Origin: Siphonodentalium dalli
Taxonomy: Eukaryota; Mollusca; Scaphopoda; Gadilida; Siphonodentaliidae
Assembly: GCA_032622095.1 (NCBI GenBank)
Contig: CP136062.1
Location: 159,276,875 to 159,340,874, forward strand
Direction of reading: 5' to 3'
Length of the DNA stretch: 64,000 bases
Below, one piece after another: positions 34,693-45,674 of the stretch. The notes below the pieces were generated by a model. It saw nothing but the letters and a program-made list of their open reading frames with translations. It did not search any database and was not told where the DNA came from. Every line of letters begins with the position of its first letter. The first letter of the stretch is position 1. The position numbers and the translations under genes were made by a program.

Positions 34693-37280
34693 TGTTAATA
34701 TTGACATGTAGATGGGAACGAGTCATGATGGGGTCATTCAGCCAAAAAACATGGCCACGAGCAGCCATCTTGGATTTTTCTCTTTGTATGACTAAATCCT
34801 TTAGCACGGGCTACAGGTCGTACCTTAGTCTGATCATAATGAAATTTTTCATGGCTGTTGAAATTGGAATGTAGATGGGAAAGAGTCATTTTGGGGTCAT
34901 TCGGACGAAAAACATGGCTGCCAGTGGCCATCTTTGATTTAAAAATTCAATCCATTAGCACGGGCTACAGGTCGTACTGTTCATCTGATCATCATGAAAT
35001 TTGTCATGGATGTTAATATTGACATGTAGATGGGAACGATTAATTTTGGGGTCATTCGGCCAGAACACATGGCCGCCAGCAGCCATCTTGGATTTTACTC
35101 TTTGTATGACTAAATCCTTTTGCACGGGCTACAGGTCGTACCTTTAGTCTGATCATCATAAAATTTGTCATGGATGTTAATAATGACATGTAGATAGGAA
35201 CAAGTCATTTTGGGGTCATGCAGACAAAAAACATGGCCACCAGCGGCCATCTTTAATTTCAAAATTCAATCCATTAGCACCGGCTACAGGTCGTACTGTT
35301 CGTCTGATCATCATGAAATTTGTCATGGATGTTAATATTGACAAGTAGATGGGAACGAGTAATTTTGGGGTCATTCGGCCCAAAAACATGGCCGCCAGCA
35401 GCCATCTTGGATTTTACTCTTTGTATGACTAAATCCTTTAGCACGGGCTACAGGTCGTACTTTTAGTCTGATCATCATAAAATTTGTCATGATGTTAACA
35501 ATGACATGTAGATGTGAACGGGTAATTTTGGGGTCATTCGGCCAAAAAACATGGCTGCCAGCAGCCATCTTGGATTTTACTCTTTGTATGACTAAATCCT
35601 TTAGCACGGGTTACAGGTCGTACCTTTAGTCTGATCATCATAAAATTTGTCATGGATATTAATATTGACATGTAGATGGGAACGAGTCATTTTGGGGTCA
35701 TTCGGCCAAAAAATATGGCCACCAGCAGCCATCTTGGATTTTACTCTTTGTATGACTAAATCCTTTAGCACGGGCTACAGGTCGTACCTTTAGTCTGATC
35801 ATCATGAAATTTTTCATGGCTGTTGAAATTAGAATGTAGATGGGAAAGAGTCATTTTGGGGTCATTCGGACAAAAAACATGGCTGCCAGTGGCCATCTTT
35901 GATTTAAAAATTCAATCCATTAGCACGGGCTACAGGTCATACTGTTCGTCTGATCATCATGAAATTTGTCATGGATGTTAATATTGACATGTAGATGGGA
36001 ACGATTAATTTTGGGGTCATTCGGCCAAAAAACATGGCCGCCTGCAGCCATCTTGGATTTTACTCTGTGTATGACTAAATCCTTTACTGCTCATTTTTAG
36101 CTCAACTTACTTTGTAAGTTTGAGCTATTGCCATGGTTTGGCATCCGTCGTCCGTGTGTGCGTGTGTCCGTCAACAATTTCCTTTGGCGCGGACTACAGG
36201 TCGTACCTTTGTTCTGATCTTTATGAAATTTGTCATTAATGTTGACATTGACATGTAGATGGGAACGAGTCATTTTGATTTTGGTGTCATTCGGCCAAAA
36301 AACATGGCCACTGGCAGCCATCTTGGATTTCAAAATTCAATCCATTGGCGCGGGCTACAGGTCGTACTGTTCGTCTGATCATCATGAAATTTGTGATGGA
36401 TGTTAATATTGACATGTAGATGGGAACGAGTGAATTTGGGGTCGTTCGGCCAAAAAACATGGCCGCCAGCAGCCATCTTGGATTTTACTCTTTGCATGAC
36501 TAAATCCTTTGGCACGGGCTACAGGTCGTACTATTCGTCTGATCATCATGAAATTTTTCATGGATGTTAATATTCACATGTAGATGGGAACGAGTCATTT
36601 TGGGGTCGTTCGGCCAAAAAACATGGCCGCCAGCAGCCATCTTGGATTTTACTCTTTGCATGACTAAATCCTTTGGCGCGGGCTACAGGTCGTAGCTTTG
36701 GTCAGATCTTCATGAAATTTGTCATGGATGTTAACAATGACATGTAGATGGGAACGAGTCCTTTGGGGTCAATTGGCCAAAAACATGGCCACCAGCAGCC
36801 ATCTTGGATTTTACTCTTTGCATGACTAAATCCTTTGTCACAGGTCAGACATTGCAATTAACCATTAAATTATTCCCCTACCTAAGTTGAGCTACAGTGT
36901 CATTGACACTTTCATTTACACTCCTTTTTAATCTCTATTCATTGCTCATCACCAAAAAATTACCTTCTTTACACAGTTGAGCTACAGTGTCATTGACACT
37001 TTCATTTACAATTTATTAGTTGTATGCCATCATCGCTGTGTACAGTAGACACAGTATGGGTGGTGGCAAAGTTGAGGACCTATATAATAGAGTTGATGTG
37101 TAATCATTGATAGAAAATCTCCATAATAATAGGTTGAGAGCTAAGCCTTCGATTTCATAATATTTTTTAGTATAATGGTTTGTTGCTAATTTTGGAATTA
37201 ATGGGTTGCAGCAAGTCAGAAAAGCAATTAAAAATAATATCACTAAATTCATGAATGTTGGGCTAACGTCATTAATATTT
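34693..37280 (+). repeat. Tandem duplication, copy 2 (2588 bp)
   Basis: Same sequence as copy 1 plus one extra ~159-bp core unit (about 35446-35604). It ends 16 bp before exon 4, so the duplicated block includes the unique intron DNA but not the splice acceptor. Confidence 0.9.
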
Positions 37281-37296
37281 TGTCTCATATTTTCAG

Positions 37297-37390
37297 GTAT
37301 TTGAGGGAACATCTGGTATTGATGCAAAGCATACACTATGCGAATTTACTGCAGATATCCTACGAATGCCTGTCTCGGAAGATATGTTAG
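37297..37390 (+). CDS. ATP6V1B: V-ATPase subunit B exon 4
   Basis: Encodes [20 protein letters not shown] to SEDMLG; the last Gly codon is split after its first base. The acceptor CATATTTTCAG begins only 3 bp after the end of the 2.6 kb tandem-duplication copy, so the splice signal itself was left single-copy. The donor is GTAAGT. Confidence 0.97.
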
Positions 37391-37495
37391 GTAAGTGTAC
37401 TATTTTTGTGGGTTAACCATTTATCATCCTAACTGGTCTATTATTAGTAACTACCAGCATACCTATGGGTTATATCTGGGATTTGTTTCCAAACC

Positions 37496-37885
37496 TGGAT
37501 TTAGTGCATCTGACATTTGCAGAATGACGTCCCAGATTGTGAATTTAGTGACGCTATCTCGCACGGTGGGCTAGGATCACCAAATTCACCCTTTGGGGAC
37601 CTCATTCTGCTTAGGCCTCAACTGCTATGTGAGAACTAGGAGTAGAATGAAGTTCCCCAGTTAAAGTTGCTGATGTTCACCCATTAATCACATCGATTAT
37701 GCAGTGTATCTTCTGCAAATTAGGGGATATAGAAACTTCCCAGAAGGGGAAAAAGTAACTAAAAACATTGTTAATTTGAGACTATAGATACTTCCCAGAA
37801 GATGAGGCATAAGCAGAATGAGGTCCCCAGAGGGTGGAATTTGATGGTGATAGCCCACTGATACAGTTCACTGTCTGGGGCCTGC
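37496..37885. repeat. Family B foldback, long form, in intron 4
   Basis: Arm pair at 37525-37610 (GACGTCCCAGATTGTGAATT, TTCACCCTTTGGGGACCTC), spacer with CACATCGATTATGCAGTG, second partial arm at 37815-37880. Confidence 0.6.
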
Positions 37886-37989
37886 TCATGATACACATGG
37901 TAACCTAAATTAGTGCTCTCAAACGATTTACCACCTGAAATATCAGAACAAGCAAGTGGAGATAAAGTTAATTTTTAACAAAAATGCAG

Positions 37990-38520
37990 TTTATTAATCA
38001 GTGTGATCACGGTTCGCGCTGCCACTTGCCAAATTTGCCAATGGCAAAAATAATTCACATTTGGCAAAAAATATTTTCATTTGGCAAAAGTTTTGGCAAG
38101 TCACATTTTAATTCCTCAAGCAATTTGAAAAATATTGGTCAATCAATACCTTTAATTTCAGGAAACTCTTACATTGTAATTATATTAGTGGTGTTTTATA
38201 AGGTTGAGGTAAAGTTAACACCTCTATTTAGATGCAGTTAATCTCATAGCATTAGTACTGATGGTTGGAGGGATTACTCATCCTCCTGTGATGTGCCCTA
38301 CTGATGGAGAAACCATTCTACCATTGTATTGGCTTATTGTTGTATGATAAACCACAACAGAGATGCGAGTATATATAATTATTAATTGTCGAAACATAAG
38401 ACTTGATAGAAAATAGTACTATCAGGGATAACATTTGGCAACTGCTAAAATAATTTGGCAAAAGATATTTTCATTTGGCAAATTATTTGGCAAAACTAAA
38501 TTTCGGTCCGGCGTTAGAAA
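37990..38520. repeat. TTTGGCAAA-rich repeat pair in intron 4
   Basis: A block with ATATTTTCATTTGGCAAA occurs at 38067 and 38464, each surrounded by several TTTGGCAA/TTGCCAA motifs. It looks like subterminal repeats of a degraded DNA transposon; termini not resolved. Confidence 0.45.
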
Positions 38521-39772
38521 TAGTTAAAAATACAAGATGTGAAAGAATAATCAGTCATGAATATCATTGACTGAATAAAACTCGAAGATGATGTCTCCCA
38601 TATTGGGATGAGTATAATGAATTATGGATATAACGCCTGTATTCAGTTTTCTAACAATAGTTGAGTTTGACAATGTGTGGGAAGATTATCAACACGTCAT
38701 TGACCTCTGATCTGTGAAGTGATCTGTTATGCCGTAAACCAATGAAATCGTGCATAGTCTGCACCACTCACGAGAAATTACTTGATTCCTTGTATCAAGA
38801 TACATGTGCCACAATGCGATACTTGTATCTTTCGAAAGTGTATCGTGATACATTGAATTGACCATGAATCATTACAGCCCTACGAAATGATATTTTCACA
38901 CACTCCCCTCCCTTTTTGATTTTTTTACTGTAACCCAGATCATCAGTTCGCCTGGAGGTTACCTAAAATGAAAATGCAGCGAACCTAAAACAGGTCGCAC
39001 CAAAGTTTTCTGTTGGTCTCGCTATAACTGATTCTCACCTTAATTATTGCTCAGTCAAGACCCAAAATGATCTGGACATTCAAAATTATTAGTTCAATGA
39101 GTTGCCCATTAGTAGTTAAAGCCACATGGCAGTTTGCGCTCCAAATACACATAATGTTAAATCGCTTTTGAATTTTTCTCAGTATCGAAATAGGTCGATA
39201 AATATCTTGACTACCTTTCTACGATCATTCTGTAACCCAAAAAGACGCATTGAAGTAATGAAAAATACAACTGTGAATACAGTGTTTGGGTCCCAAACAC
39301 AAAACAGCCATTTGCATGACATGGAACAGAAAAGAGGTTCCGTTCTAGTCTATTCCTGATATGGTAGCAATAAAGAACGTTTGTCTGAAATCTGGTGAAA
39401 AGTTGAAAATGGCTGAAAAATGGCTGTGACTTGGGGAAGTGTTTTTCAGGGCATATGAAGCCAGTATATCAATAGTTTGTTTATTTATCGACCTATCGTA
39501 TCCGTTGATCCAATTACGTAGAAAAAAAATTGTAGGTTCGAATGAGCCATGTCCGTTTAATAATACCAGTTATAGTGATTATAATAGTTTGTGTAACTCT
39601 TCCGGTAACCTATAATATGAGTTACCAAAGCACAAACCAGGCGAACAAAAAATAGGTTGCACATAATTTTTTAATCTACAGGCCTGTAACCCCAAGGTGC
39701 TGACGTGGGTCTATGTTCCCTCTGTCGCATGTTTTGTTCCAATTTGCATCTCATTATTTATTTGTTTTCTAG
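38521..39772. other. Intron 4 remainder: nothing recognised
   Basis: 1.25 kb of AT-rich intron. An open frame at 39126-39359 has no family resemblance. Confidence 0.5.
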
Positions 39773-39850
39773 GTCGAGTGTTCAATGGATCAGGAAAGCC
39801 AATAGACAAGGGACCTCCTGTGTTGGCTGAAGATTATCTGGATATTCAGG
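39773..39850 (+). CDS. ATP6V1B: V-ATPase subunit B exon 5
   Basis: Encodes [20 protein letters not shown] then DYLDIQ plus the first base of a Gly codon. The acceptor is TTTGTTTTCTAG and the donor is GTAAGA. This is the GRVFNG(S)GKPID block shared by V-, F- and A-type ATPase beta-like subunits. Confidence 0.97.
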
Positions 39851-39965
39851 GTAAGATATAATTATCATATTCAGGGACCAGCTTGGACCATACTAGTATT
39901 ATCAGGGACAAGCCTGGACCATACTAGTATTATCAGGGACCAGCCTGGACCATACTAGTATTATC

Positions 39966-40188
39966 AGCAAGCCTTGAAATAGGGTGTCTGTCATTTGCAG
40001 AATGAGGTTCCCAGAGGGTGAATTTGGTGATGCTAGCCCGCTATCCAGAGGGTGAATTTAGTGATGCTATCCCACATAGTGGGCTAGCATCACCAAATTC
40101 ACCCTCTGGGAACCTCATTCTACTGAGGTGTAAGCAGAATGAGGTCCCCATTCTGCAAATGACAGACACCCTATTTCAAGGCTTGATT
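39966..40188. repeat. Family B foldback, nested arms
   Basis: Complete outer arms (AAGCCTTGAAATAGGGTGTC / GACACCCTATTTCAAGGCTT) with an extra inserted arm segment inside. Preceded at 39880-39963 by a 33-bp tandem repeat containing GACCAGCCTGGACCATACTA. Confidence 0.7.
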
Positions 40189-40415
40189 ATCAGGGTGAAA
40201 AACAAAATTGGCCATTGGCCACTCTTGCTAGCCTATGTCAGGATTAAAAATAGATTCCTGCTATTTTCATAATAGTTAAGCCTAAACTGTTGATGAGTGA
40301 ATTTTCTAAATTTTATTCATTTAATATTTCAAAAACAATCATCTACCATTGATTTCAGGTTTTAAATATGCCCAACAGTTGCTATTAAAATATTTATCTG
40401 GGTTTTATCAAGTCA

Positions 40416-41043
40416 TCCTATAAAGTCTACTGTGATATTTTCAGTTATTCTCTAAATTTACCAGTGTTATTTTCAGGGCAGTCTGTAAGTTTACTCGTGT
40501 TATTTTCAGAGCAACCTGTAAATTTACCCATGTTATTTTCAGGGTAGCCTATAAATATACCCATGTTATTTTCAGAGCAGCCTATAAAGTCTACTTTGAT
40601 ATTTTCAGTTTCTCTCGCAATTTACCCATGTTATTTTCAGGCAGCCTATAAATTTACCCGTGTTATTTTCAGGGCAGCCCATAAATTTACCTGTTATTTT
40701 CAGGCAGCTTATAAATTTACCCGTATTATGTTTAGGACAGCCTATTAATTTAACCATGTTATTTTCAGGGCAGCCTATAAATTTAGCCATGTTATTTTCA
40801 GGGCAGCCTATAAATCTACCGTGTTATTTTCAGGGCAGCCTATACATTTACCTGTGTTATTTTCAGGGCAGCCTATAAATTTACCTGTGTTATTTTCAGG
40901 CAGCCTATAAATTTACCCTTGTTATTTTCAGGGCAGCCTATAAATTTACCCGTGTTATTTTCAGGGCCGCCTATAAATTTACCCCTGTTATTTTCCCATG
41001 TTATTTACAAGGCAGCCTATAAATTGACCCATGTTAATTTCAG
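40416..41043 (+). repeat. 33-bp tandem array copied from the exon 6 splice acceptor
   Basis: About 19 imperfect copies of TTATTTTCAG + GGCAGCCTATAAAT + TTACCCGTG. The first 10 bases match the polypyrimidine/AG acceptor and the next 14 are identical to the first 14 bases of exon 6, which encode the conserved GQPIN. The array runs straight into the real acceptor at 41042-41043. Most units keep AG in the acceptor context. A 33-bp unit is 11 codons with no stop, so many units are open. Confidence 0.9.
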
Positions 41044-41183
41044 GGCAGCCTATAAATCCCTGGTCGAGAATTTATCCTGAGGAGATGATTCAGACGGGGA
41101 TATCAGCTATAGATACAATGAACAGTATTGCTCGGGGGCAAAAGATTCCAATCTTCTCTGCTGCTGGTCTGCCACATAATGAA
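41044..41183 (+). CDS. ATP6V1B: V-ATPase subunit B exon 6
   Basis: Encodes (G)[37 protein letters not shown] and [17 protein letters not shown] occupies the place of the Walker A loop and lacks GKT, as expected for the non-catalytic subunit. The acceptor is AATTTCAG and the donor is GTGAGT. The acceptor is preceded by about 19 imperfect copies of itself plus the first 14 exonic bases, which could act as competing 3' splice sites. I chose the most downstream copy because only it continues into coding sequence in frame. Confidence 0.96.
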
Positions 41184-41768
41184 GTGAGTTATAGTTAATG
41201 CATGTTTCATCGTTAACCCATTTATGATGGGAGCTGCGCTGGTGCAGCATTAAAGATCCTGTACCAGTACATTCTTTTATATATGCGAGTCTCCCATAGG
41301 GAGCCTCGCATATAAAGGAGAATGCACTGGCTTACAAGGTGAAGGTAAATAGTGTTAGCCCAATGTATTCTCTTATATATGCAAGGCTCCCCATGGGAGA
41401 CTCACATATATAATAGGCCTGTAACGATTCATCGCGATTTTGATGCATCGCGATTCGTCATTCACGATTCTATACGCGATTCATTTGACTGTAATTTCGA
41501 TACACTACGATACAGTTCCGCTATTATGCTTACAAAGTGTTATCGGAAGTGAATCTGTAAATTTCGTTTGTTTCCGTGAGCTCGCACTTTGACCTTTGAC
41601 ACAAACGTTGGCGGAAGTGAAATGACTGACCTCCGTAACCTAGCCTCAGACTGTAAGCCATGCTCTGATTGATTTAATTTGATGAACTGCTGTGATTTCA
41701 ACCAATCAAATACTAGTATATAGGATATATCGTCTGCGGCAAAACAACAACACGTGGGCCGTGGAAAG

Positions 41769-41963
41769 ATGTCTGCTCAAAGCTTAAAACTTGTGAATCC
41801 GCCAGCGGCCTACAGGTCGAAAGTCTGGCAATATTTCGGTTTTTGGACGTACACCGTTGAACTTGAAGAGGATGGACGCATTAAGGCAGACAGAACTAAA
41901 ACGATCTGCAAATTATGTTCGACGGCAACCTCTTACAAAACTGGTGTTACGACCAACATGTAA
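41769..41963 (+). pseudogene. Truncated hAT transposase: BED zinc finger only
   Basis: Sixty-four codons from ATG to TAA. SKVWQYFGF, then CKLC and YKTGVTTNM, is the BED-type zinc finger pattern seen in ZBED and hAT transposases: an aromatic-rich start, Cx2C, then Y..G.TTN. before the histidine pair. The stop falls just before the zinc-binding histidines, so the finger itself is incomplete. The RNase H-like catalytic domain is absent. Confidence 0.7.
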
Positions 41964-42212
41964 AAACCTAGCATAACTTCAATGCCTCATGAATAAGAAC
42001 ATCAACTTCGGGTGAACTTACTTACAAACACTCAGTTAATGTTTGATGCTCCATCATGCTCGCCACTTCGGTTCGGTTCTGACAGTGACAGTGTTATCTG
42101 TTACATGTTGTGAGTTGTGACTAATGTCACATTGTTGTGTTGAATTACTGTTGATTAAAATATGAAATGAATTTTAAAAATAAGACTTGAATCACTGTTG
42201 CATTAGTTTCGG

Positions 42213-42424
42213 ATTGAAAATTAGCTTTTCTGACAATATACTCAGATATAACTATGAGCATAATACAAAGTAGTGTATAAGAGCCCAGCTGCCCAGCGAC
42301 ATTTCGTCATGTGCCATTATTAGGCATATAGTTTAATGGTGGATGGCGAACTGTCGCTGGGTGCTAACACTACTTGTCAATAGTTATATCTGAGTATATT
42401 GTCAGAGAAGCTCATTTTCAGTCA
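42213..42424. repeat. Inverted repeat inside the intron 6 hAT
   Basis: TGACAATATACTCAGATATAAC and its inverse, extended by TTGAAAATTAGCTTTTC, form ~43-bp arms. A second inner pair (CCCAGCGACA / TGTCGCTGGG) lies inside. Probably a small MITE in the hAT. Confidence 0.6.
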
Positions 42425-42950
42425 GAAACTCCAGCAACTGACTGCCAACTGTGAAATGATATACTGTTCACTAAATTTAGTATAGTTCATCATTCTACGG
42501 TAACACCTGAGAGTTGTGCAAATTTGGAGTGTTGAACTTGAATAGCTATTTACTCGTGGGATCAAATTTTGCGTATCGCGATACGTATCGTATCGTTGGC
42601 CCCGTATCGCGATATGTATCGTATCGTGACCAAGCGTATCGTTACAGGCCTAATATATAAGAGAATGCATTGGCACATGGTTTTCGCAATATTTCAGGAA
42701 GCTCTAGTCATGGAAGGGTTAAGTCATAAATTCATTTATCATTATAATTATTATTGTTTGCATCGTTCATAGAGCACATGAGGGTATTTTGCAATAACCC
42801 ATGGCTCAAATTCATTCATTTGTTGCATATATTCTGTTGATTATAAAAGGAGAAGGTCCCCCTTTAAGATAACCTGTTAAGCTAAACGTTTACAGAAGAC
42901 ATCTTCGACTCATATTAATTTATTTTCTTTATATTAGATAGCTGTTATCA

Positions 42951-43201
42951 AGCCTTGAAATAGTGTCTGTCATTTGCAGAATGAGGTCCCCAGAGGGTGA
43001 ATTTAGTGATGCTACCCCGCATAGTGGGCTAGCATCACCAAATTCACCCTCTGGGAACCTCATTCTGCTTACACCTCAGCAGAATGAGGTTCCCAGAGGG
43101 TGAATTTGGTGATGCTAGCCCGCTATGCGGGGTAGCATCACTAAATTCACCCTCTGGGAACCTCATTCTGCAAATGACAGACGCACTATTTCAAGGCTTG
43201 G
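42951..43201. repeat. Family B foldback, double copy, just before exon 7
   Basis: Two complete arm pairs in mirrored order, ending 49 bp upstream of exon 7. The outer ends are CAAGCCTTGAAATAGTGTCT and its inverse. Confidence 0.75.
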
Positions 43202-43250
43202 CTGTTATTACCGAGAATTCATGTTTGGATGCTATATTTCCATTTTACAG

Positions 43251-43355
43251 ATTGCTGCACAGATTTGCAGACAAGGTGGTCTAGTCAAATTGCCTGGAAA
43301 GAGCGTGATGGATGATCACAGTGATAATTTCGCTATAGTATTTGCCGCCATGGGT
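43251..43355 (+). CDS. ATP6V1B: V-ATPase subunit B exon 7
   Basis: Thirty-five codons, [18 protein letters not shown] then [17 protein letters not shown]. The acceptor is CATTTTACAG and the donor is GTAAGT. The [13 protein letters not shown] stretch falls in a loop that varies between phyla; the flanking helix and strand are conserved. Confidence 0.97.
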
Positions 43356-43417
43356 GTAAGTATATAAAACAGGCACGATATCTCTGTTCATGTTATTCTT
43401 TAACCCTTTCTAAAGCT

Positions 43418-43853
43418 TAGTTTGCCTGTCATTTGCAGAATGAGGTCCCCAGAGGGTTAATTTAGTGATGCTATCCCAAATAGCGGGCTAGCATCACCAA
43501 ATTCACCCTCTGTGGACCTCATTCTGCTTAGGCCTCATCTGCTATGGGAGGCATAGACTCAGATTTAAGTTCCCAAATGGTGAATATTGTGATGTGCACC
43601 CATTGGGAACCTCGAATATGCAATGTGTCGTCTGCCAATTTTGGGATATTGAGAAAAAAAACTAAAAAATAGAATCTATGAGAAGTTTCTATAGAAATTG
43701 ATAATAAAGAAACTTTACAGAGAAGTTGATGCCTAAGCAGAATGAGGTCCCCAGAGTGAATTTAGTGATGCTAGCCGCTCTGTGGGATAGTGTCACTAAA
43801 TTCACCCTCTGGGGACCTAATTCTGCAAATGACAGGCATACTAAACTCAGGCT
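43418..43853. repeat. Family B foldback, full long form
   Basis: Best-preserved long form: arms at both ends, a spacer with CACCCATTGGGAACCTCGAA and an inner inverted segment. About 435 bp, 62 bp downstream of exon 7. Confidence 0.75.
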
Positions 43854-43987
43854 TGTTTCTATATTAAATGGATACTCCCATTCAGTTATAAAAGTATACA
43901 TTAGAATGGTCTATTATTCATTTGGAGGGATGTTCAGGTTATAAGAACATATGACAGATAGAAAAACAGTTAACAAATTCATATTTA

Positions 43988-44760
43988 TACCCCCCGCAAC
44001 GAAGTTAAGGGGGGTATACTGGAGTCAGCTCGTCCGTCCGTCGTCCGTCCGTCCGTGGACACAAATTTGTCCGGAGTTTTTCTCAGTCGTTTTTTGATCA
44101 ATTTCTGTGAAACTTGGCACATATATCAACCACCATGGGGACCTGTGCACCTGCGATTATGACGTCTGTCGGACTTTTATTTTTGGAGTTATCCCCCCTT
44201 TTTCGACTTAGAAAATTTTCGCAGCATGTATACTTTTGTCCGAGCTTTTATTCCTACATTTTTTTGTCAATTTTTTAAAAACGTGGCACAGATATTTAGT
44301 ACCATTGGAACTTGTGCATCTGCGATTATGACATCTGTCCGACATTTTTTGGTGGAGTTATCCCCCTTTTTCAACTTAGAAACTTTTTTTGCAACATGCA
44401 TAATTTTGTCCGAGCTTTTATTCCTACATTTTTCAGTCAATGTTTTTTAATCTTGGCACTGATATTTAGTACCATGGGAACCTGTGCACCTGCAATTATG
44501 ACGTCTGTCCGACATTTTTTGTGTGGAGTTATTCCCCATTTTCGACTTAGAATTTTTTTCGCAACATACATAATTTTGTCCAAGCTTTTATTCCTACAAT
44601 TTTCGGTCAATAGGTTTAAGATTAGGGTTATGGTTGTACACCTGCAATGGGAACTGTTATTTTATTATTTTAACTAAATGTTTACTGACATGTCAAACAT
44701 CTTAGTATTTTTTAAAAAGGGGGGTATCCGTAGTCCCATTGGGACAGTCACACCTCTAGT
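43988..44760 (+). mobile_element. Second pearl/Helentron-like family (TACCCCCCGCAACG)
   Basis: Begins with the hairpin TACCCCCCGCAACGAAGTTA-AGGGGGGTAT, then CCGTCCGTCGTCCGTCC, then three and a half core units of ~165 bp with TTTGTCCGAGCTTTTATTCC, GGGAACCTGTGCACCTGC and TTATGACGTCTGTCCGAC. It ends AAAGGGGGGTATCCGTAGTC and GTCCCATTGGGAC. Same architecture as the array in intron 3, unrelated sequence. Confidence 0.75.
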
Positions 44761-44784
44761 TATTGCCGCCATGTGTGTAAGCAT

Positions 44785-45225
44785 GCCTGGATATAGTGTG
44801 TCTGACATTTGAACATATCTCTCATATTGTGAAGGTAAACAGGTGTTGTTATAGAACTATAGCATGCATTGGTTATAAATTAAAGGATAAATATTTTTTC
44901 CTTTAGATTGATAGTATGAAATTGAGAATTTTTTTTAATTCATGAATGGGCGCCTTCTGAAGCTTCATCTTCTGGGAAGCATCTATAGTTTCAAATTAAA
45001 AAATTTTTTAGTTACTTTTCCCCCTCTGGAAGTTTCTATATCCCCTAATTTGCAGAAAATAAAATGCATAATTGAGGTGACTAATGGATGAACATCACCA
45101 ACTTCAACTGGGGAACTTCAATCTGATCCTAGATCTCCCATAGCAGTTGGGGCCTAATCAGAATGAGGTCCCCATAGGGTGAATTTGGTTATGCTAGCTC
45201 ACCATGCTCAGTCTTGGAGGTAAGT
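44785..45225. repeat. Family B foldback, degraded long form
   Basis: Spacer sequence (GCATAATTGAGGTGACTAAT) and one clear arm (GGTCCCCATAGGGTGAATTT) remain. Confidence 0.5.
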
Positions 45226-45285
45226 ATGCAAAACAGGAACAATATTTCTGTTCATGTTATTATTTGAGGATACCATGTCCTATTG

Positions 45286-45353
45286 AACACCCCTATTTTA
45301 TTTAAACACCTCTATTTTATTTAACACCCCTATTTTATTTAACACCCCTATTT
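45286..45353 (+). repeat. 18-bp tandem repeat CCCCTATTTTATTTAACA
   Basis: Four copies directly before a fragment of the TTAA foldback arm (CTATTTCTTTGGCTTTGGAT). Confidence 0.75.
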
Positions 45354-45394
45354 TACTATTTCTTTGGCTTTGGATGTGAAAAATAATTGACTTG

Positions 45395-45640
45395 AGTCGA
45401 GTTATTAGATTTTGAGTTTTAGTTGAGTTTTTATAAAACTCGACAATTGCTTCGGCGAGGGATGTTTTGCGGGCGGCGTCCTTATATAACATTTTATTAA
45501 TGGATTCTGACAGCATAGCCATTTATTGATGGATTCTGACAATTTTGTGTTTGTCAGTTAATTGTCTCTTGAGACAGCTTGTGACACAGAAAATCAGGTC
45601 AGTCCCGATTTTCTTAACCAGAGTTATGCCACTTGTTTCT
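45395..45640 (+). repeat. Dispersed repeat with AAAACTCGAC..GGCGAGGG, copy 1
   Basis: Matches 53030-53265: TAAAACTCGACAATTG...CGAGGGATG, TTTATTGATGGATTCTGACA, CTAACCAGAGTTATGCCACTT. Unclassified interspersed repeat. Confidence 0.6.
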
Positions 45641-45674
45641 ATTTATAGAGATTTGATGCCTGTTAGCATGTATG

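Larger units (their letters stand above)
41414..42652 (+). mobile_element. hAT element with BED-finger ORF, in intron 6
   Basis: 1239 bp with termini TAGGCCTGTAACGAT / ATCGTTACAGGCCTA and a perfect 8-bp duplication ATATATAA (41406-41413, 42653-42660). Subterminal CGCGAT/ATCGCG palindromes lie at both ends. It encodes only the N-terminal BED finger of a transposase; the catalytic part is gone. An inner inverted repeat (42213-42424) may be a further insertion. Confidence 0.93.
41213..42722. mobile_element. Twin-hairpin TTAA element, split by a hAT
   Basis: TTAACCCATTTATGATGGGAG at left and CTAGTCATGGAAGGGTTAA at right. The first hairpin is at 41271-41331. The second hairpin is cut inside its right stem by the insertion at 41414-42652. 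Confidence 0.8.

Noticed and set aside
40563-40878. Open frames with repeated QPINLPMLFSG-type peptides as a possible repeat protein
   Set aside because: The period and sequence come from copies of the exon 6 splice junction. There is no start context or independent gene structure; kept as a splice-site array instead.
44226-44677. Hydrophobic frames (FVRAFIPTFF, LSPFFNLETFF) that look like membrane segments
   Set aside because: They follow the ~165-bp core units of the pearl-like element, and hydrophobicity comes from the T-rich strand.
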